From Lactifluus volemus (taxonomy: Eukaryota; Basidiomycota; Agaricomycetes; Russulales; Russulaceae): a stretch of 64,000 nucleotides of DNA. Numbering within the stretch: position 1 is the first letter of the stretch; each line of letters starts with the position of its first letter. Below, piece by piece: positions 44,301 to 55,000 of the stretch. A program made the translations under genes and the position numbers. Where the stretch lies: NCBI GenBank assembly GCA_022376515.1, contig WTXI01000047.1, forward strand, positions 177,470 through 241,469, written 5' to 3'. The notes beneath the pieces are model-generated. The model saw only the letters and a list, made by a program, of their open reading frames with translations, was not told the DNA's origin and ran no database searches.

Positions 44301-46240
44301 GATTATTATTTAAGTTTCTTCTCAAGGTCTTCTATGGCACCGTTGTCGTCCAAGGTGTGGAGAACATTCCTCAGACGGGTCGGCCTTGGTGAGCAATTCA
44401 CACACATGTCTATCTGTCAATCAGCCAATCCGACTTTACCCCAGCATCGTCTGTGCCAATCACCCAAACTGCGTGACTGATGGCATGTATGCCCCCCTCC
44501 TACTGCCCCTGCCCCCACCCCTCATTCTAAATTGCCCTTTTTTTAGGTTCCTCACCTCTGTGATTCCTTCCCGAGTACGTCCCTTGTCTAGCTTGCTTCT
44601 TTTGCTGCTCAAACAGTGCCCACCAAGATACGCAATATAATACATTTCGGAGCGGCATCAATTCTGTTTGAAAGGAAGAATTTTATAACCTGGCTCCTTG
44701 AAGCCGGTGGGACTGTGCCCATTCAAAGACCCCAAGACTTAACCAATTGTGTGATCAATAATGACGCGGCCGTGGGAAAATTGACTCAAGTGCGAGCTTT
44801 CATAAGTCATGTTAAAATCTTCCTTACCAGTTGCAGACCTTAGAGATGGGTGGTGCGGTATGCCTGTTCCCGGAGGGCGACAGTAAGTTTCACCCTGCTA
44901 TTGGTCCTTTCAAGACAGGAGGTACGAACACTTGAATGACCGGTACCCCTTATCTGGATGTCTTACCTCTGCACAGTTGCGCGCATTGTATCTGACATGC
45001 TGTCTCGTAACCGCCACAACGACGACTTTGAGATTTCCATTCTCACTTGTTCTATCACATACATGTGAGTGCACAGCCGGTCGGCAGTCGTTTCACTTGT
45101 CTTGATATATGACCCCTCAGGAACCGTCAACACTTGCGTTCGGACGTGCTGATCACGTTCCATCCTCCGTTTACCTTCCGCCCAAAGGTGCGCCAACCAT
45201 GGTACTTACTCCATCTCTTTTGACACGTCGACTCTAGGACAATCCGGAGCTGTTAGAGCCGGTGAATTATGACAACATTCGACTCGTCACGGCTCAGATG
45301 TACAGGCAAATAGCCACCGGGACATTTGACGCCCCTTCTTGGGATCTGATGCGGACAGCAAAAATGGCGACGCCAATATACGCTCCGCTCGGCACTGCTA
45401 TGAGTCTCGGCGACTACGTTCGCGTGACGAGGGCGTTCCTAGAAGTTTTCAAAGCGGGTCACCTGCCCGATCCTAGTACTTCCAGCATAGGCTCATCTGA
45501 CTCGGAAGTGAGTGCTCAGTTACAGGACGAAAGAGTTGTTAAGCTCAAGGAAGATCTCCAAGTAAGTTGATATCTTATCATCACCTCCCCACGTTTCCAA
45601 CGATATCCTTGGATAGGCGTACCAGTCAGAGTTACAGCTGTTGCGAATCAGTGACGATCACATCCACCGTCCGCTCTCACTTCCAGTAATCATATATCAC
45701 ATGATGCTGTGGCTTATCTGGGCTTCCCTCCTACTCTTCCTCTCTCTGGGTGGATTGGCCCTCTGGTTCCCCGTCGCCGCCACAACCTTATACGGTGTGC
45801 GCAATGTCAAAAAGACCGGTACGGCCCGGGACACCTGGGAGCAGATCGCGCAATTTAAGCCCATCTACGGATGCATCGCGTTTCTGGCGGTCTATGCCGG
45901 CGCGGTGGCCTTCACCTTGCGCATCTTCCCTTTGACGCCAGTGGCGGTACCCATGCTCATGTGGATGTCGCTTCGGTGGCTCGAAGACGCCGTGTTAGCG
46001 GCACGCGCGTTTGTGGCCCTGGGACGACTTTTACGCATCGAGACGGCCACTCTTGCGCGCTTACGTGCCACGCGTGCGGATCTGCATCATCGAGTGATGC
46101 AACTTGCGGTGGATGGGATTGGCCTTCCGGCCGACCCGGAGAATCAGTTTGTGGCGTACGAAGGGAACCGAGTCGTTGGCCGCTTGTCGGAAAAATGCCA
46201 ATTAGCATTTCAGCACTTGCGGCAGCTGATGGACTTCTAA
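44283..46240 (+). CDS. Glycerol-3-phosphate acyltransferase (Sct1/Gpt2-like)
   Basis: ER-membrane enzyme that acylates glycerol-3-phosphate or DHAP, the first step of glycerolipid synthesis. Exons end at about 44388; further exons are 44445-44486, 44547-~44575, 44617-44789, 44844-44931, 44977-45064, 45121-45187, 45238-45561 and 45617-46240. The protein reads VFYGTVVVQGVENIP, CANHPNCVTD (NH-x4-D catalytic motif I), GGTVPIQR (motif II) and CLFPEGDS (motif III). Then come SILTCSITYM, HPPFTF and two hydrophobic hairpins (LWLIWASLLLFLSLGGLALW and the helix near 45900). The junction near 44575-44617 is not settled, and the start may have been disturbed by the tandem duplication. No clear stop or frameshift in the rest. 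Confidence 0.75.
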
Positions 46241-46329
46241 TCAGTCTCTGCAGGCAAACATATCAGTATCTGTCAGGTCATGTAACGAACACTAAAGTAT
46301 GTAGATCACATACAAGGTGCGCCCCTCTT

Positions 46330-47230
46330 ATGCCAGTGGCGTGTGTGCACAGCAACGCATGGTTTTTTTTGTCACCTCAACGTTACCCACGTCCGATCTG
46401 GACCCCAAAGTATCCAAGACCACGCTCTCGATTATCCTCGTCACCACCGACATCGCTCTCGACACCACCTTTGGCTTCGCCCTCAATCCACCCGTCCGCA
46501 TACCGTTCGACACAGCGCTCCAGCATCTGCGGAAGAAGGGTCTGATGATGGCGGCATCGGCCGCTGAGAGCAGGAGAGGAAGGCGTGAAGGCATTGGCAC
46601 ATGGCGTGCGCGAGCGGGTCGTAGTGCGTCGTGGATAAGTTGGCAATTGTATGCGTGTCAGGTCCAACATCGTGCCAGCACCCATGGAAGAAAACACCTC
46701 GATGTTGTTCTGTACACAATGCGCGAGCAGCTCAACTTTGATACCAATATTGTCAATCGCATCTATCGCCAGCAGGAATTAAAAAAAAAGTTTACCGTGT
46801 TCTACAGAGTAAAACAAAGTCAAGCCCCTACGTACCGATGACCCAATCTGCACCCTGAAGGAGCTCCACACCTTCCGCACCACACCTCCACAACTCTATG
46901 CATGGATCGACTAGCACAAATGGTGAGATAGCTTGCAATGCACGTGCGACGCACCGTACTTTTGCCGTGCCGATATCAGCGAGGGTGGCTGTGGCATGGA
47001 TTGAGGGAGGAAAGGGTAACATACAGTAGTCAAAGTCGATGAGGACGCAGATGGGCGATGCAGGAGCGGGCCAGCGTGACGGCCGCCCAACTACCGACCC
47101 GCCACAGCCGACGATCAAGACCGTGGCTTGGTGCACACGAGCCACCTCCTACCGGCTGAGGAAGGCATTGTTCCGGGTGATTTTCTAGCACACAAATTTG
47201 AGTATTCTCAACCAGACGCAACTTGGAGTG
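46330..47230 (-). pseudogene. ThiF/E1-like tRNA threonylcarbamoyladenosine dehydratase (TCD) pseudogene
   Basis: TCD enzymes cyclise t6A in tRNA and bind ATP through a GxGGVGS loop. Minus strand gives VLIVGCGG, then in another frame VGSWAAVTLARSCIAHLR, then LIDFDY in the first frame: one base lost and one gained, compensating. Downstream come HATATLADIGTAKVRCVARA, DPCIELWRCGAEG, LLQGADWVI, and after an intron FSSMGAGTMLDLTRIQ and NLSTTHYDPLA. The remaining C-terminal part is unclear. Faces the acyltransferase tail to tail. Confidence 0.65.
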
Positions 47231-47890
47231 GGGGAAGGGCTGTGCCTGAGGCTACAGCGCGGTTGACTTTGTTGTAAGGTTGGCGCAACAGTGAGCTCGG
47301 CGAGCATACCACGTTTATGTGATTCTCGAGGTCCTCTATGGTGCAACATTGGAGCATCGACATGAAATTGAGGAAGGAGTCGTGGGGGACGCACCCGCCG
47401 CCAATGGGGCGAGGGGCGGTACCCGGAGGCAGTTTGATGTTGACGAGCCGCTTAACGGCTTGCACTTCATCTTTGTGGTATTTTCCGCCAGTCAACAACC
47501 AACACCTCGCGCACGAGAAGATATGTAGACCTCGGGGACACGGATGATGCTCTCAAGGTCAGCGTTGACGATGTTGACGACATAAGCCTGCATGAGGCCC
47601 TCACCCCGAGTGACATCGCTGCCTTACTTTGTCCAGAATGGAGGATTGCCCTTTACCTCAATATAGATGCCATTTTTGCTGAAACCAGCATCGGTGCACA
47701 CCTTGGCGATGTCAGCAAGGAGGGGGAGGTCATCTGGGAGGACGTTCGCCAAATACTTAGCCACTTCACCTGCCAGGGCCAGAACACATGAAAGTCGAAG
47801 CACAGCCCAAGGGGAAGAAAGGAGTCGGAGATGACCTCACCTTGAACAGAAAAGGGTGCACAACAAGAAGGCGATGATGCTGGGATAGAC
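47231..47890 (-). pseudogene. Unrecognised gene fragment
   Basis: Minus-strand pieces read as coding in several frames: KYLANVLPDDLPLLADIAKV, GFSKNGIYIEVKGNPPFWTK (stop follows), RGEGLMQAYVVNIVNADLES and KYHKDEVQAVKRLVNIKLPP. They are in order and could be one decayed gene. I do not recognise the family. Confidence 0.35.
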
Positions 47891-48828
47891 ATTAACTGCA
47901 GTTGATCTACTATATAAAAGAGTATGTGTAGTCACATCATGCTTCCAGGAGTGTCAGCTTGCCATGCTTATCATGTAATCACAGGAGTCAAGGTATCGTG
48001 CGAACAACATACTCATTATGAGAACTATCCTATGTTTTTTATGTCACGGGACGTCCAGAAAAAGAAGGTAACTCGGCCAAATCCGAAGTGGGTTACCCAA
48101 GAAGGAAGGACAGAAGACCCAAAAAGGAAAAACGCCACGTGAAAAGTATGACATAAGGGCATTAGTAAGAAGGCGAATTACGACCCCCCAAGAATACCTT
48201 GCTTGTGGGTGGCACTGCACCTGCCAGTGCCTCAGAATCTGCTTGCTGCTTGATGTGACGATGTTGTGACCCACTACAGTCCACTGTGTTCTCATCTACG
48301 CCCCCGCATGTTCAGGCATTTTGTTTCGAGATGTCTTATTTTTCACAGGCTTGATCTGGTCGCTGTTTACAAGGTATGTTTTCTAACATGTGTGATGTAA
48401 ACACAATCCTGCTGTTTTTTTCAACTCTCCACGGTCATGTCCCATGCGTCGCTGTGGGTTGTCGCCCCCAGCGCTCCCTGGCCCTTCTTCCTGGTCATTC
48501 CATACAGTTTCCCGAGCCTCCTGGCTCTCTTTCACCGCAGGGTCACCTTGACCTTGACACACTGCTTAAGGATAGGGCGGCAGCAGTGAGTCACGAAGGT
48601 TGTCACTATGTCCCTCGAAGGCCTCGCTGCCGACAAAGAGGGTTTTATACTTCGACCCTGCGTGGTTAAGCTACTCTGTGAGACTAATGAAGGAGTCAGC
48701 GACTGTGCAAAACAACAGATATAGACGTGCACATACCTTCCTTCCATATCGTTCCATGACTAGGGTTGTCCGCCATACCTTTTACTTGCCGGTGAAACAT
48801 ATGGTGTGGAAAGGGAAGATCCATCCAT
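47891..48828. other. No gene seen
   Basis: Short ORFs only. Ends at the start of element Y. Confidence 0.4.
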
Positions 48829-49526
48829 CAGCAAAATGTCCGAGCAGCTTATTTCTACTTAAACTCACTTAAAAAGTTTTTTTAAGTACTCCTAAGTACT
48901 TTAAGTACTTTAAGCACTTTAAGTCATTTTAAGACAAGTCGGCCTCCAGGAAATTGCTTATTTTCACTTATTTTCACTTATTTTCGCTTATTTTCTTTTT
49001 TTTTTCACTTAAAATTGGGTCAATTTCAACATTTGAGTGAGTTTCAAGCATGTTTAAGTGAGATTTAAGCACTTTTAAGAACATTTTAAGCAAAATATAT
49101 TTGAGATTACACTACAACATTAATAACTAGGACAAGGCTCATGGGAAATGCAGGAGGCACAGGAAATGTGGAAGCTGCAGGAGATGCAGACAAAACAGAA
49201 TAAGACAGCACCACAAGTCACAGAAGTCAGTCCCTGCTCCAACTACAGGAGCTTCGCAAGCTCACACTCATACTCAACCCCAAACCAAGCGGACAATTGC
49301 AATTCGATCCCAGCCATATACGTTGCGCTCGAGAGCTTACCAACATGGATGTTCGCGTGGCGCAAATTTTCCATGTGCTTGCCGTGGTCATGTTCGTGCC
49401 CAGCGTGGCGGCGGATCTGGCGTTCACGCACCTGGCGTTCAGCGCCACGTTTGCCTTGTTCGTATTTGCGAGTACGTGCGGTTCTTTGTGCTGTACCCAT
49501 CAACACGGTTAGTTGTTGACACCTTG
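48829..49526 (-). mobile_element. Element Y, first part (inverted copy of X)
   Basis: Begins CATCAGCAAAATGTCC, then TTAA-rich subterminal repeats, then the membrane-protein fragment also seen at 37570-37990. It is cut at 49526 by gypsy A3 and continues at 60332-61838 with the same repeat units and APH fragment as X, in reverse order. Confidence 0.75.
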
Positions 49527-50132
49527 TGTTATGGACTTACACGTGCTTGCTGACTCATACTATACATTTTCGGACTGCTGACTCATTTCTGCTGACTCCC
49601 TTGCTTATGTGAATGGACTGCCGATCGCTTTGTTTCAGATCGCTTACTTATTTTTCTCACGATACAGCTTTACATAGCACCGTACAGCCGCAAGCAACAG
49701 CCACATGCACAGGATAACTCGCTGATTCCTGAAACATGTTTCAAACCCTGAAAGCTGTACGAAGGACACAGCCCCTATGGCTGTGTACATAGCCGTGTTA
49801 CTTCTCTATATAAACCCTGTACTTTCTGCCCTAGAGACCTTAAGTCTCAGTTTTGTTTCGCAATCCAAGTCTTCTATCTATTAGAACCTTGCTTGCCTAG
49901 AAGCATCAGACCTGAGAGAACCCTCTTGACATCACACTCTTCGACTTCTTGACACTTTGGTCTTATCCCTAAGCCCAAAGCCCTTGACCTCTGAAACGCT
50001 CTTGACTTAGTCGTTTACTAAGTCTCGTCTTTATCAAACCCTTGATCTTGACTTGCACGTCTTGCAAGTCTCGCTCTTGACTTTACGAACGCTTGTACAC
50101 TTCGTACAAAGGTCCCACTTGGAACCTTAACA
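49527..50132 (+). repeat. 5' LTR of A3
   Basis: 606 bp. TATATAA at 49807-49813 and AAGTCTCAGTTT at 49842-49853, which pairs with 50134-50145 just after the LTR. Confidence 0.95.
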
Positions 50133-50133
50133 C

Positions 50134-50145
50134 AAACTGAGACTT
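50134..50145 (+). promoter_or_regulatory. A3 self-priming site
   Basis: AAACTGAGACTT, one base after the LTR, is the exact reverse complement of 49842-49853. Same arrangement as in A1 and A2. Confidence 0.75.
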
Positions 50146-50178
50146 CTACTCTCACATTTGTGAACGAACGAACGAACC

Positions 50179-51975
50179 ATGTCAGACAGCTCTAAAGGCA
50201 GTCCATATGGTAGATTCACCGCATTAGCCGAAGAATCTCCTGAACAAAATCGCCCTACACAAGGCGATGACGAAGATGACGAAGTCCTTGCGCAGGCCGC
50301 TGGGACTAGACTCCGCGCCCACTCTCATACTCCCATGATCTCGCTTGAACAAGCAATTGAACAAGTGAAACAACCCGCGACACCTTCTGACTCTGGAAGT
50401 GGCGAAGAACCGAACTACAACCTAGCCATGGACCTTCTACCTGATAGTCCCACTGACGAACAGCTTGAGCAAATGAGAAAAATATTTGCTAAGCAACCAA
50501 CACCAGAACCCGACCCAAACGCCCCGCTTACGGCAAAGGAACTCCTCGAACTAAACACCATATTCAAATCTAAACCCCCCGCTTCCACAAGCACCTCTCC
50601 CATCCAGTCTCTTGCAGCACGAACCTTTCATGCAGCTGCGAAAGGAGTTGCAGGCTATGCCCTACTCCCCCCTTTCCAAATCGCCTCAGCAACCGCTACA
50701 GTAACACCTACCACTTCAGCCCTCTTTTCCCAACCTAAAGGAAAAAGCAAGAAAGCTTCCACCATGGCAAGTGGTAGTGGAGCAATCTTCAGCGGCGGCG
50801 GAGGAGGAGGCGGTACTCCTGGAAGCAGTGGAGGAGGTGGAGGAGCACCCGGTAGTCCTGGAGGAGGAGGAGGAGGTGGCGGTGGTGGCGGCGGTGGAGG
50901 AGGTGGAGCAGCAGCAGCTCCCCTTCAACAAGGCCAAGGCTTTGCTCAAATCCCCGCTGCTGGAGGAGGGTTGATGGGGATTCCCCCAAAACCCTTTGAT
51001 GGAAATAGATCACGATCGAAACGATTCATGGAGATCTTCAAAAACTACCGAAGATTAAACCAAGGAAACCCCGGAATGTCGAACCCTGCAAACCGAATCC
51101 TCATGTTCACCACGTTTATGTCTGGACCACGTTGCGAAGGATGGGCTCAAGCACGTCTTAACTCCCTGGGAGGGTACCTAGACCGTGGAGGAGACCCCAA
51201 TGACCTAGACCTTTGGGTTGGTTTCAAACAAAGGTTCCTTGAAGACTTCCGAGATGCCGCTGCAAAAGAAGATGCCCTCACGAAGTTTGCAAAACTTCGG
51301 ATGGTCAGAGACGAACTAGATGATTACACTACTTCATTCAATGACCTTCTTGAAGAAGCAGGCTTTGAAGCCGACGCTCAGGGAACTATCATTCAGTATC
51401 GCGCCGGACTCAAAGAACCCCTTCACATGACCATCATGAATTGTGAATGGCCGAGATCAGAAACCCTTGCGGAATGGCAGGAAGCGGCACGTAAACACTC
51501 AGCCGCATGGACAGAACAAAAATTGTTCAAAGAAATGCACGGTGGTGGGTTGCTAGGACGCATTACTCAATTACTTGGCAATGCACGAGGACAGCCACAA
51601 CAACGCCGTCCTCAACAACCACTACGCCCAGCCCCACGACGCGACCCCGACGCTATGGATGTAGACGTCACTACTACCCAAACTAATCGCACCCCTGACC
51701 CTGACCGCGAGCGCCTCATACGCGAAGGACGTTGCTTCTATTGTAAAGAACAAGGACATCTCTCCAGAGAATGTCCTGTCAAAAAGAAACGAAACGCTAA
51801 CGCTACCGGCGCTATGCGTGCTCGTGTTACTGAAACATCCGAAGTAACAACAACCCCTACTCCCACTTCTTCAAAAGAACTTTCAAATGCAGAAGTTGCC
51901 AAAGCCCTCAAAGCTATGTCTGATGACGAACGTGGCAAACTCGCCGAATTCCTTTCCCAAGATCCGTCTTTTTAA
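50179..51975 (+). CDS. A3 Gag
   Basis: 598 residues, no lesion. Same layout as A1 Gag: acidic N-terminus, poly-Gly tract of different length (about residues 210-250), capsid-like region with RSKRFMEIFKNYRRLN, zinc knuckle CFYCKEQGHLSREC. The tract-length difference from A1 shows replication slippage. It ends in the same TCTTTTTAA run. A Gag that stays open next to a broken pol could act in trans, but chance is also possible. Confidence 0.9.
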   Translation: MSDSSKGSPYGRFTALAEESPEQNRPTQGDDEDDEVLAQAAGTRLRAHSHTPMISLEQAIEQVKQPATPSDSGSGEEPNYNLAMDLLPDSPTDEQLEQMRKIFAKQPTPEPDPNAPLTAKELLELNTIFKSKPPASTSTSPIQSLAARTFHAAAKGVAGYALLPPFQIASATATVTPTTSALFSQPKGKSKKASTMASGSGAIFSGGGGGGGTPGSSGGGGGAPGSPGGGGGGGGGGGGGGGGAAAAPLQQGQGFAQIPAAGGGLMGIPPKPFDGNRSRSKRFMEIFKNYRRLNQGNPGMSNPANRILMFTTFMSGPRCEGWAQARLNSLGGYLDRGGDPNDLDLWVGFKQRFLEDFRDAAAKEDALTKFAKLRMVRDELDDYTTSFNDLLEEAGFEADAQGTIIQYRAGLKEPLHMTIMNCEWPRSETLAEWQEAARKHSAAWTEQKLFKEMHGGGLLGRITQLLGNARGQPQQRRPQQPLRPAPRRDPDAMDVDVTTTQTNRTPDPDRERLIREGRCFYCKEQGHLSRECPVKKKRNANATGAMRARVTETSEVTTTPTPTSSKELSNAEVAKALKAMSDDERGKLAEFLSQDPSF

Positions 51976-52022
51976 AGGGCTCTGATCTCGCCGCCTGGAT
52001 CCGAGCCTTAGTACCGAATAGC

Positions 52023-55000
52023 TTGTATTTAAATGCCATTTCATCAATGGAAGTCCCTATTATTTATTCAAGCTATAACGGCGGAACGAAAGAAGACAAA
52101 GCGCTTGTTGATAGTGGCGCTACCAGTAACTTCATTGATCATCGAACAGTGGAAAGATGGCAACTTGGAACAAAAGATCTAGACAAACCAATCCAGATCT
52201 TTAACGTTGACGGCACAGAAAACAAATTAGGACGAGTCACAAAGTTTTCTACATTACGAATCCGTATGGGAAAACTAGAAGAATTACAAAACTTCTTCAT
52301 CACAGACCTAGGCATGGATCGCGTCATCCTTGGATACCCATGGCTAGAAACGTTCAATCCACGACTCAACTGGAAAGACCGAACCCTAGACGATGAAAAC
52401 CCGAAGATTTGCCTTGAATCCCAATATTACCATGCAGCAGTTGCCCTCAAAGAAAAAGCTTGAGTTTTACTCGCACGAGCTTTAGAACCTGCTGGAAAAT
52501 CCCAAGAATGGGCTATTGCGGACACTGAACGACGTACGGCCTCGAGCGCTGCTGTTCAAGGAATACCCCTTGAATATCAGCGTCATGCCTTCATCTTCGA
52601 CGAAGAAGCAGCAAAATGCTTCCCTCCTAGCCGAGGAAAATTTGACATGGAGATAAAGTTAAAACCGGACGCACCCGACATCATCAACTGCAAAGTTTAT
52701 CCGTTAACTGAAGAAGGAAAGGAAATTACCAAGAAGTTCCTCAAAGAACATCAGGAGAAAGGCTATATTGAGCAAACGGATTCCCCTTGGTCTTCGCCCT
52801 GGTTCCTTATCCCTAAAGCAGATGGAAGTTCTAGACCAGTTCAAGATTATCGACGCGTTAACGAACATACCATTCCTGACGTCTACCCTCTCCCCCGCAT
52901 CGAAAATCTTCTAGAACAGCTCCATGGCATGAGATATTTTACTACCCTTGATATTCGTGGGGGTATCACAATATCCGCATCAAAGACGAAGACCAATGGA
53001 AAGCCGCTTTTAAAACCCCTATGGTCTTTTCAAACCTAAAGTAATGTTCTTCGGACTTCGGAACTCACCTGCAGTCTTCCAAAGATTCATGGATGCCGCC
53101 TTCACCGACCTTGTCAACAAATATCCAGGACGTATCCTAATCTATATGGATGACATCCTTATTTGTTCTGACAATCTAGAAGAACTTCGAGAAATCACTC
53201 ATGCAGTTCTCACACGCGCTCAGAACTCTCCTTGTTCTTCAAAGCATCAAAATGCCACTTTGAGAAAGAACAAGTCAAATACCTTGGCATTGAGTCCGTG
53301 ATAGGAAGATAACAATCGACCCAACAAAAAGAAATGGCCTTGCCAGCTGGCCCACTGTCCTTACAAAAGTAGAAGATGTCAGAAGCACTCTTGGCGTCCT
53401 CAGCTTTCAACGACCTTTCATCCGTGGTTTTGCCGACATTGCGCGCCCCATTACTGCACTTCTAAAGAAGGGGGTGAAGTTCGACTGGACCGATGAGTGC
53501 AGTAATGCCCTAAAAATTTTACTCCAACGCGTCAAGAAGACCCAGTCCTATACCGACCCGACTACTCAAAACCCTTTGAACTTGAAGTAGACGCTTCCCA
53601 GTATGCCACCGGAGCGGTCTTACTTCAAAGAGACAAAGATAACAAACCTAGAGCAGTCGGTTACGACTCACATACCTTCAACGCCGCAGAAAGAAATTAT
53701 CCAGTCTATGACCACGAACTCCTAGCAGTCGTCAGAGGACTCCTTCGCTGGGAACACGTATTGTTATCCTCACCTTTCCCAATCAAAGTATACACCGACC
53801 ACAACAATCTCCGATTTTATCGATCACCACGAAATATCGCACGAAGAGTGGCACGCTACCTGAGCAAGTTAGCAGAGTTTAACTTTGAACTCATCCACAA
53901 ACCTGGCGCTACAAATCGTGCTGACGCCTTGTCACGACACCCCGCCATTCCCAAAGGCGATGATGACAACGAAGACATCGTAGTGTTACCTGACAAACTC
54001 TTTGTCCAAGCAATGGAACTTCACTCCATTGAAGAGCGTGTCTGGTTAGCACAAAAAGAAAGTGACGACCTCATGAAACAATGGGCAGAGGAACATCAGT
54101 TAGAACAAGATCATGAGGGACGATGGTGGAAAGCAGACGCTCCAGTAGTCCCTGAAGACGACCAACTGAAGAAAGATATACTCTGGCGTTATCACGACCA
54201 TCAGCTTGCTGGCCATCCAGGCATCGCCAACACCATGATAGAAGTCTTCCATAACTTCTGGTGGCCTGGACTCAAGAACTATGTCACACAATACGTCAAG
54301 GGATGTGCCACATGCCAGTCAACGAAACCCCTTACCCATTGTCCAAAACCCCCCATCGCCCCATCGAACCATGAGAACAGGAAGCATCCAATGTTCCCTT
54401 CCAAGTCGTGGCGATGGATCTTATCACGGATCTTCCCGAGTCACATGGATATGACTCCATTCTCACGATTGTCGATCATGATTGCACTAAAGCCGCCGTC
54501 TTCCTACCATGTACGAAAAGGATCACCATGGAAGAAGTTATCGATCTATATATCTCCAACGTTTTTCCGAACTACGGCATTCCCCGAAGAATTATCTCCG
54601 ACAGAGATCCCCGCTTTACATCACACCTAGCCACAGGACTCTGCCAAAAACTCAAGATATCGCAAAATATCAGTACCGCCTATCATCCTCAGACGGATGG
54701 TCAATCAGAAAGAAGCAACCAACGAGTAGAACAATATCTTCGCATTTACGGCAATGATTATATGAACGACTGGTCCACACTTCTGCCCATGGCCCAGTTC
54801 GTCCACAACTCATGGCCAAATGCCACAACCGGATTTACTCCGTACGAACTCCTCATTGGGTATACCCCCCTTGTCGCAACTTCCCGGATCACAAGCCATC
54901 TACCCTATGTTAATAAAAGATCCGAGGAACTCAAAAACATCCGAGAAAAAGCCCGATCAGCGATGAAACACGCACAGACCCTCCTTCACAAACGCACCGA

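Noticed and set aside
38269..48828. The X-Y pair as one giant composite transposon carrying the island
   Set aside because: Inverted X and Y ends facing inward could mimic this, but no target duplication or common outer ends support movement of the whole; two separate insertions are simpler.
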